From Pseudomonadota bacterium (GTDB taxonomy: Bacteria > Pseudomonadota > Gammaproteobacteria > Steroidobacterales > SZUA-146), in NCBI GenBank assembly GCA_039028935.1, contig JBCCHD010000009.1, positions 62,001-126,000 on the forward strand: a stretch of 64,000 bases of DNA. Reading direction: 5' to 3'. Made by a program: the position numbers and the translations under genes. The notes under the pieces were generated by a model that did no database searches, was not told where the DNA came from, and saw nothing but the letters and a program-made list of their open reading frames with translations. Numbering within the stretch: the stretch's first letter is position 1; each line of letters opens with the position of its first letter. This document shows, one piece after another, positions 1 to 7,400 of the stretch.

Positions 1-1
1 G

Positions 2-877
2 GCTCATCGGATCGCCTACACGCTGGCGTCAGAATTTACTATTCCGTGGGTGGCGGACTTTCGTGATCTGATGGCGTGCGAAGACTGGCCGCTTGACGCG
101 CAAGAGCGCGACGCGCTGTTGGCGTTTCAAAGTAAGGTGGTGGCACGAGCGAACCGATGCGTTCTGACAACACCCGGCGCCACCCGCCACTATGCCGCAC
201 TTCATCCTGATGAACCTGAGAAGAAGTTTGTGTGCTTACCCAATGGTTACGACGAATCCTCTTTTCGCGATGTCACGGCGGCCAAGGCCGACAAAACGAA
301 TCGGATTGTGCTGTTGCACGCCGGAATCTTATATCCCTCTGAACGAGACCCGCGGCCGTTTTTTGAAGCGTTGGCGTCGATGAAACAGCAACAGAAAATA
401 AGTCATGAGAATTTCTGTGTGCGTTTGCGAGCCACTGGGCACGATGCGCACTACACGCCAATGCTCGCGCAATATGGTATCCAGGATCTGGTCGAGCTGG
501 CGCCGCCACTACCGTACAAGCAGGTGCTCAATGAAATGATCGCGAGCACGGGGCTGTTGATTTTTCAGGCGGCTAATTGCAATGAACAGATCCCAGCGAA
601 ACTGTATGAGTATTTTCGCGCAGGTCGTCCAATTGTTGCGTTGACTGACGCGCATGGGGATACCGCGGCGACTATTCGCGAAGAAAATGCGGGAGTCATC
701 GCTCAGATCGACGACGCGCGCGAAATCGAAGCTGCGCTGGACCGTTTTATTGCCGATGCGCAAAACGGCGCATTGAGTGTCATGCCACCCGATCGTGTGA
801 CGCACTATTCACGTGAGCACCAGGCTGGCGATCTGGCGCGTGTTCTCGACTCGCTGTGTTTAGCGGCATCAACGTAG
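2..877 (+). CDS. Glycosyltransferase, GT4-like, 5' end outside window
   Basis: This is the C-terminal part of a glycosyltransferase that probably adds a sugar during cell-surface glycan synthesis. The reading frame is open from base 2, and residues upstream of the first possible start (GTG at 50) continue the typical family stretch (IPWVADFRD). The true start therefore lies before the window. The visible part has the GT-B C-terminal Rossmann half. An LLHAG segment (about residues 88-92, counting from the GTG) is followed by a nucleotide-sugar-binding region in which E-x7-E-like spacing around the PAKLYEYFRAGRPIVAL segment is typical of GT4 enzymes. The donor and acceptor sugars cannot be told. 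It lies just upstream of a long leader region and the giant surface-protein gene. The glycosyltransferase fold is reasonably sure, the exact family less so. Confidence 0.8.
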   Translation, partial: AHRIAYTLASEFTIPWVADFRDLMACEDWPLDAQERDALLAFQSKVVARANRCVLTTPGATRHYAALHPDEPEKKFVCLPNGYDESSFRDVTAAKADKTNRIVLLHAGILYPSERDPRPFFEALASMKQQQKISHENFCVRLRATGHDAHYTPMLAQYGIQDLVELAPPLPYKQVLNEMIASTGLLIFQAANCNEQIPAKLYEYFRAGRPIVALTDAHGDTAATIREENAGVIAQIDDAREIEAALDRFIADAQNGALSVMPPDRVTHYSREHQAGDLARVLDSLCLAAST

Positions 878-1077
878 ACCGAAGAATGCGGCAAATTTAC
901 ACAGAAACAACGCTGTATCTGTGTCACCTATCGCAACACAATCGACTGTCGATCATGCGTGTGCGGCACTTACGCTACGCGCAATAATTGCCACATCCGG
1001 TTACGTGCAAAACCGGGTAGCATTTACTTTGTCAACGCCGTAAACCGTCCTTGATTTTGTTGGTTGGCACCGGTGGT

Positions 1078-1093
1078 TGACAGAGGTTTGTCA
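1078..1093. promoter_or_regulatory. Inverted repeat TGACA-N6-TGTCA
   Basis: A perfect 5-bp inverted repeat with a 6-bp spacer lies 22 bp upstream of the CRP-like site in the giant-gene leader. The spacing suits a dimeric transcription factor. The TTGACA at 1077-1082 also resembles a -35 hexamer, but no convincing -10 lies 16-18 bp away. No regulator is assigned. Confidence 0.25.
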
Positions 1094-1114
1094 TAACTTC
1101 AATTCGTCGGAGAA

Positions 1115-1157
1115 CGTGATCAATGTCACATACTGACCCCAAACCCGGGCGCATACT
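1115..1157 (+). promoter_or_regulatory. CRP-like site and -10, class II promoter geometry
   Basis: CGTGA-N6-TCACA at 1115-1130 matches the CRP/Vfr consensus TGTGA-N6-TCACA at 9 of 10 core positions. A -10-like hexamer, CATACT, lies at 1152-1157 (4 of 6 to TATAAT). This predicts transcription from about 1164. The CRP centre (1122.5) then falls at -41.5, the classical class II activator position. The predicted first base is next to the first paired base of the riboswitch aptamer, as expected for a leader RNA. The same spacing recurs upstream of the gene at 42871. The site is seen in sequence; activation by CRP is inferred. Confidence 0.55.
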
Positions 1158-1164
1158 CCGACCC

Positions 1165-1273
1165 GTAGTTGACAAAGGCTCACCCGTTGAAAGGCGGGGT
1201 CGCAAAGCCTCCGGTCTAAGGGATTTTATACGTTTGAGTCCTACGATAGCGGGGTTACCAAGGATGAACTTAC
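1165..1273 (+). promoter_or_regulatory. Cyclic di-GMP-I riboswitch (GEMM-I)
   Basis: The stretch carries the hallmark blocks of the GEMM-I aptamer in order. They are ACAAAGG-CTCACC, the GAAA tetraloop of the first hairpin (GTTGAAAGGC), GGTCGCAAAGCCTCCGG with the GCAAA/GCC-CCGG core, a variable second hairpin, and ATAGCGGGGTTACC at its 3' side. These align by eye with the Vibrio Vc2 aptamer almost without gaps. A closing P1 stem can be drawn between 1165-1170 and 1267-1273. The position equivalent to the ligand-reading G20 appears to be G, which favours c-di-GMP over the cGAMP-sensing variants, which carry A. The aptamer lies about 130 nt upstream of the giant surface-protein start, so it should tie that gene's expression to c-di-GMP. 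Whether ligand turns the gene on or off is not evident. Confidence 0.93.
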
Positions 1274-1341
1274 CGCGTTATCGCGCTGTGAGTGTGGTAT
1301 CAAAAGACAAAGAAACACAACAAGATAGGTGCATTGTGTGT

Positions 1342-1408
1342 CATTTGGTCCATCCGCTGCGACAGAGTCATTTGATCAGTTGTTAAACGCTATTACTGAG
1401 ATCAAATG
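1342..1408 (+). promoter_or_regulatory. Possible expression platform hiding the start codon
   Basis: CATTTGATC (1369-1377) is exactly complementary to GATCAAATG (1400-1408), which contains the ATG at 1406. A near copy, CATTTGGTC (1342-1350), could pair with the same strand using one G-U pair. Only one of the two upstream arms can pair at a time. The ribosome-binding site is weak (CTGAG ending at 1400) and its last G is in the same 3' arm. This arrangement downstream of a riboswitch aptamer suggests translational control. The complementarity is seen; the switching is inferred. Confidence 0.45.
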
Positions 1409-4400
1409 ATCATGCACCCTTCGAATGTGTTCGCCCGCTTTCTGCTGTTCGCTTCTGCGCTTTTTGCCTGCTTTTCGTACGCTGATCTGGCCAGTGACCT
1501 GACGCCCGGCCAGTGGTACGAAATTCCAAATTCTCGTATGGATTCTGTGGATCCGTGCCCCAGCAATAATTGCAATTACTCCGGTGTTCTGGGCTTTACC
1601 GCTATGATGGACGCGTGGAATGGTGGTGTGTTTGATACCGTTCAAAATCGCCTGATTATTTGGGGCGGTGGCCACCAAGATTATTACGGTAACGACATGT
1701 ACGGCTTTGACCTCGATACCGAATCGTGGGAAATGATCATGCCGCCATCACCGTATTCGGCGACGTCATCGCATGAGTCGGCTGGGCAATATCCAGACGG
1801 ACGCCCGGTTTCGAGGCACACCTATAACGCGTTGGTGTTTGTCGAATCACAAAACATGTTTTTGTCCACCGCATCCTATGCCAAGAGTCCGGGCGGATCG
1901 AGTGGCGACTCAAAAGTGTGGCGCCTCGATTTCGATAACAGCAATCTCGAGTGGACCCGCGGGGCAGACGGCGACAACAATGGCGCGATGGTAGTCGGCT
2001 ACTCTGCCTACAACCGCGTCACGGACACGGTGTATTACCATCGGTCTTTAGGTGGCCGGTTGTACAAATACGATCCGGCGGCGAATACACACAGTTATCT
2101 GGCGTCTAAAGCGCTCCATATCTATGCCACGGCCGCGATTGACACGTCGCGTAATCGCATGCTGGTGTTGGGTGGATCAGGTCAGCAAGCGTTTTATTGG
2201 AATCTCAATAGTTCGTCACCGAGCAACCATAACTTGTTGAGTAATTCGACATTTACCGGTAGCGGCGGACTGGAGCTGGCTAACTCCAGTCAAATGGGCC
2301 TTGATTACGATCCGATTAACGATAACTACATCGCCTGGACAGGTGGTAAAACCGTCTACATCATTGATGCTGAGACCATGGAGGTCGACAAAATTACCCC
2401 ACCGGGTGCAACGTCACCGGGTGCGAAAAACAGTAACGGGACGTTTGGTCGTTTCCGCTATGCGCCGTCCATTGGCGCGTTTGTATTGGTCAACAAGACC
2501 GATCGCAACGTGTTTGTGTATAAGCCAACCGGTGGCGGCGCGCCACCACCACAAGTGCCCACAGTGAATCTCAACGCCAGCGCAACGACAGTGGACGCGG
2601 GCAGCAATGTCACGTTGTCTTGGTCGAGCAGCAACGCCTCTAATTGCGTCGCCTCTGGAGACTGGTCAGGGAATAAAACTCTATCGGGCAGCCAGACGGT
2701 CAGTAATCTTCAAGCGGACAGCACGTTTGTGCTGACGTGCTCCGGCGCGGGTGGTGATGCATCGGATACCGCTGTGGTGTCTGTCAACGATGATGCCACG
2801 CCACCGCCGCCGCCAGGCGGATCGGACTGGTCGTCGCGCTCAACAGCGGCTGGTGTGCTAATGGCCACGCGCTTTGATACATCGGGTGACGTGCACAATT
2901 GGAAGCATCTCGATAACTCGCAAGGGAATGTTAAGTGGGAAACAGGCAATGTCGCGTCAGGCAACGGTGCACTGCGCATGGACATTCTCAAAACCGATGG
3001 CGCGGCGTCCGGCAGCTGGCGACGTTGGCTATCGGCCGATCAACGTGAGTTCGTTGAAGGCGATGAGTTTTACGTGTCGTATCGACAGTATTTTCCTGCG
3101 TATTACGCCACGCACGTGTTCAATGGTGGCGGCGGATGGAAGCAGTCGATTATCAGTCGCAACGCGTACGAGATGAATGGCGTTAGCCAGGATTGTCAAA
3201 CTAACGAATGTGGCTCGAATCAGCTTAATGAAATCGTTCTGCATAACAATCGCTATCGCGGTTTTCCGCAGGCGTACCATCGAAATTCGAACGGTGCGTA
3301 TCCGAGTATGGAGGTGTCGGCAAACACCGCGTGCTCGTCGACAGACTTTCGACATCAAAATGCGGTTGACCGTGGACCGCAGAGCGTGGGCAATGCGTGC
3401 GAAAATGATCGCGCTCGATACGGTGGTCTCTATTCTTATGGGTCGAGTACCGGGTCTCCTGATCCGTTGACCGGCGCATTTATTTACCACCCGAATGAGT
3501 GGATAACGTTCAAGGTTTACGTAAAGCTCGGTAGTCAAGGCACGAACACGGGTAATACGCATGTCAAGATTTGGGCGGCTCGTGAAGGTCAGGATTGGGA
3601 TCTGATCATCGATCGTAATAACATCGATTTAGGTAACGGACCCGCCCATAACGCGCTGTGGCTATTGCCTTACGATACGGGTAAGCAGCCTGATTCGAAT
3701 CGACAGGACACCTACACACTCTACGACGAAGTGATCGTTTCACTCAACGATATCCAGGCGCCAGGCACCAGCGGCGACGTGCCGCCGACGGTGCAGCTTA
3801 CGGCAAGTTCTCCCTCAGTGTTAGCGGGTGGTTCGGTGCAGCTTAGCTGGACGTCAAATGATGCCGACAGCTGTGCGGCAAGCGGCGATTGGAGCGGTAG
3901 TAAGGCGACAAGCGGCAGCGAATCGATCGGACCGATCTCCGGTGACAGTACGTTTGTTCTGTCCTGTACAAACGCCAACGGCACGCGTAGCGACGAGGTC
4001 GCGGTGACCATTGAAGAGGCGCTTAGTTATACCATTTCGCAAAGCTCCTCGGCGAGTCATGACGATTCGTTTGCGCTCGACGGCGCGACGGTGTCCGGCC
4101 CATTATTTGCGTACCTAACACCCGAAACAAATGTCGATATTGTTCGATTTTTTCTCGACAATACGAATGCAAGCGGCTCGCCTGATGGCATCGAGTACGT
4201 CGCACCGTATGATTTTTTATTTAGCGGCACGCAAGGGTTTGATACGACGAGTCTCCAAAACGGAACGCATTCGCTCACCGCCGAGGTAGTACTGCAAAAC
4301 GGCACAACGCAGCTCACAACCGTATATTTTGATGTTCAGAACCAGGTCATCGTGCCTGGGCCGGAGGTAACCTTTAGCGCTGACCCGGTCGGTATCGATT

Positions 4401-7400
4401 ACAACGGATTCACAACGTTAAGTTGGCAATCCACGTCCGCCGATTCGTGCGTGGCCAGTGGCGCGTGGGCCGGGGCTAGGCCCGTCAACGGCAGTGAGTC
4501 GATTGGGCCGTTACAAAGCAACCAGACGTTTTTTTTGAGCTGCTCTGGGGCGGGCGGAACCGAGAGTCGTAGTGTAACGGTGCTTGTCGCGCCACCAGAG
4601 CCCCCACAATTAACGTTAAATGCCTCGCCTACGTCAATTGATTACAACGGGTCGACAACGCTCGTCTGGAGCGCGCTGAATGCGTCGACCTGTTCGGCCT
4701 CCGGAAACTGGTCTGGGAGCCGTCCGATCAGTGGTAGCGAGACAGTGGGCGGGCTTCAATCAGATGCCAGTTTTACCCTATCGTGCACCGGTCCCGGCGG
4801 CACCATTCAACGCACCGCGACCGTCGATGTAGCACCCGTTCCGGCGCCCTCGGTCGCGTTGATCGCGTCCCCGAATTCAGTGGATTTTGATGGCGCCACG
4901 ACCCTCAGTTGGACAACCAGCAATGCCCAATCGTGTGTTGCTGCCGGCGGTTGGTCAGGCAGTCAGCCGTTAAACGGCTCCACTACGATTGGTCCACTGC
5001 AGGCGACAACCGCGTTTACACTCACGTGTACGGGCCTAGGCGGTTCCGGTAGCGACAGCACCACCGTGGCGGTTGGTGTCGCGCCGTCGCCGACACTTAG
5101 TTTCAGCGTGTCTCCGTCGAGCGTGGCGTTTAACGGAAGCTCGGTGGCCAGTTGGAGCACCACTCACGTTACGGCATGTACCGCGTCGGGTGATTGGGCC
5201 GGGGCGCGTGGCCCGTCGGGGCAGCAATCGTTTGGCCAGCTTCAAAGCAATCAGACCTTAACGTTGTCGTGCACCGGACCGGGGGGCAGTGTCAGCGATA
5301 CCAAGGTGATCAGTGTCGCCGCCGCACAGCTCCCGAACATCGACTTGTCTGCGACGCCAGGATCGGTCGCCTTTAATGGGGCGGCGCAGATCACGTGGAG
5401 TGTCGACAACGCAACATCGTGTATCGCGTCTGGTGCGTGGACGGGTGGACGCGCTTTGTCAGGCAGTGAAACGGTGGGCCCACTTCAGCAAGACAGTAGT
5501 TTTATATTGACCTGTACGGGTGTCGGGGGCACAGCGGCCGATAGCGTGTCGGTGGATGTCACCTCTCCAACACCGACTGTGGCACTGACCGCCGCACCCC
5601 TGTCGGTTGCCTTTGGCGACGAGACGAGCCTAAGCTGGATCAGTGAGCACGCGGATAGCTGTATCGCCAGCGGTGCATGGTCTGGCAACGTGGGCACCAG
5701 CGGCTTGTCGGTAGCGAGCGGCGCGCTGACCAGCGATAGCACGTTTACCATCACGTGTACTGGAGACGGTGGATCGACCAGTGACTCGGTGAACGTCAAT
5801 GTGTCGGCGGCCGGCGCGCCCTCAGTCAGTTTTGTTGCGACACCGAGCAGCGTTCAGTCTGGTGAGTCGACGACGTTGAGCTGGAGCTCGACCAACACCG
5901 ACTCCTGTAGCGCCTCCGGCGATTGGTCGGGCACGCTTGGCACGTCCGGTACCCAATCGGTCGGCCCGCTCACGTCGGACAGTACATTTGTGATCAATTG
6001 CAGCGGTGCAGGTGGCGACGCCGGTCAGTCGCTCACGGTTCCCATTTCGGTACCGTCCGCCAGCGTGACGATTTCGGCAAGCCCATCGAGCGTAGACTTC
6101 GATGGATCAACCACACTGACCTGGTCGACGCAAAACGCCACAAGCTGTGAGGCGTTCGGTAGCTGGTCGGGCACCAAAGCACTCAATGGCTCGCTGACCG
6201 TGTCTAATCTCACAAGCGATCGCTCCTACGCCTTATTCTGTGACGGCGATGGCGGCTCGGGCAGTGATTTGGTGACGGTCAATGTTGGTGATGCACCGTT
6301 GCCTTCTGTGTCGCTGAACGCAAGCAGTACGTCGATCGACTACGGCACGTTCGTTACGCTCTCTTGGTCGACGGACAACGCCACGGCATGTGAAGCGTTC
6401 GGTGGTTGGACTGGCGCGCGGTCGCTCAGTGGCAGCGAAGTGGTGGGTCCGGTTACGGCCAACAGTGAGTTTGTCTTGGTGTGTTCAGGTGCAGGTGGGC
6501 AGAATGACTCGTCGTTATCGGTGGATGTGTTGATTGATACGCCCACCTTGGCGCTCAACGCCGCGCCGACGCTGGTCGATTTCGACGGCACTACGGTTCT
6601 TACTTGGAGTTCGACCGGTGCCGATACGTGCGAGGCCTTTGGTGCTTGGTCGGGCGTTAAGCCAACCGCCGGCGCTGAACAGGTTTCCAACTTGATGGAC
6701 GATGCGGATTTTGTCTTGCTGTGCGATGGTCCGGGCGGTGAAGCAAACGAAACGGTTACGGTTGCGGTCGATCAAGCGCCGGTACCGCACATCGATTTGT
6801 TTGCGTCCCCGGAGTCCATCGCATTTGGTGATTCGGTGACGCTGAGCTGGTCGACCGACAATGCCACGAGTTGCGAGGCGTTTGGTGGATGGTCAGGTGA
6901 TCAACCGCTCGACGGTAGTTTGGTGGTGACCGATTTGCAAAGCGACACCAACTTCACGTTGCTATGCACGGGACCCGGTGGCGATCATGTGGAAACGCGT
7001 AACGTGACAGTGAGCGACGCGCCAGCACCCAATATCAACTTGAATTTAGAGCCTGGTTTCATTCCATATGGTGGCTCCGCGCAATTGAGCTGGTCAGTGG
7101 AAAGCGCCGACAGTTGTGTGGCGTCCGGCGACTGGAGCGGCGACAAGCCGATGTCGGGCACCGAAACCATCAATAACCTGTTTAATTCGGCGAACTTTAG
7201 TTTGACCTGTTCTGGAATTGGTGGTGGTGCCAGCGTTTCGGTGAGTGCCGACGTGGCCGCACTGGCTGACATGCCGCTACAGGATTTTGAGAACGATCTA
7301 ATGAACACCGATCCGGTCGGTTGGTTTGATACGGGTCCAAATTTCACGCAGGGCGCATCGCAAGCGTCTTTCCGCGTGCAAAGTGTGGGCGGCACTCAGG

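Noticed and set aside
1066-1081. TGGCAC followed by TTGA as a sigma-54 promoter
   Set aside because: The distance between the GG and the second element is one base too long and the required GC at -12 is absent.
4357-7260. A regular ~240-bp period that could be read as a DNA repeat array or CRISPR-like structure
   Set aside because: The period is one protein domain in an open frame, the DNA copies are diverged, and the length and lack of short identical repeats exclude CRISPR.
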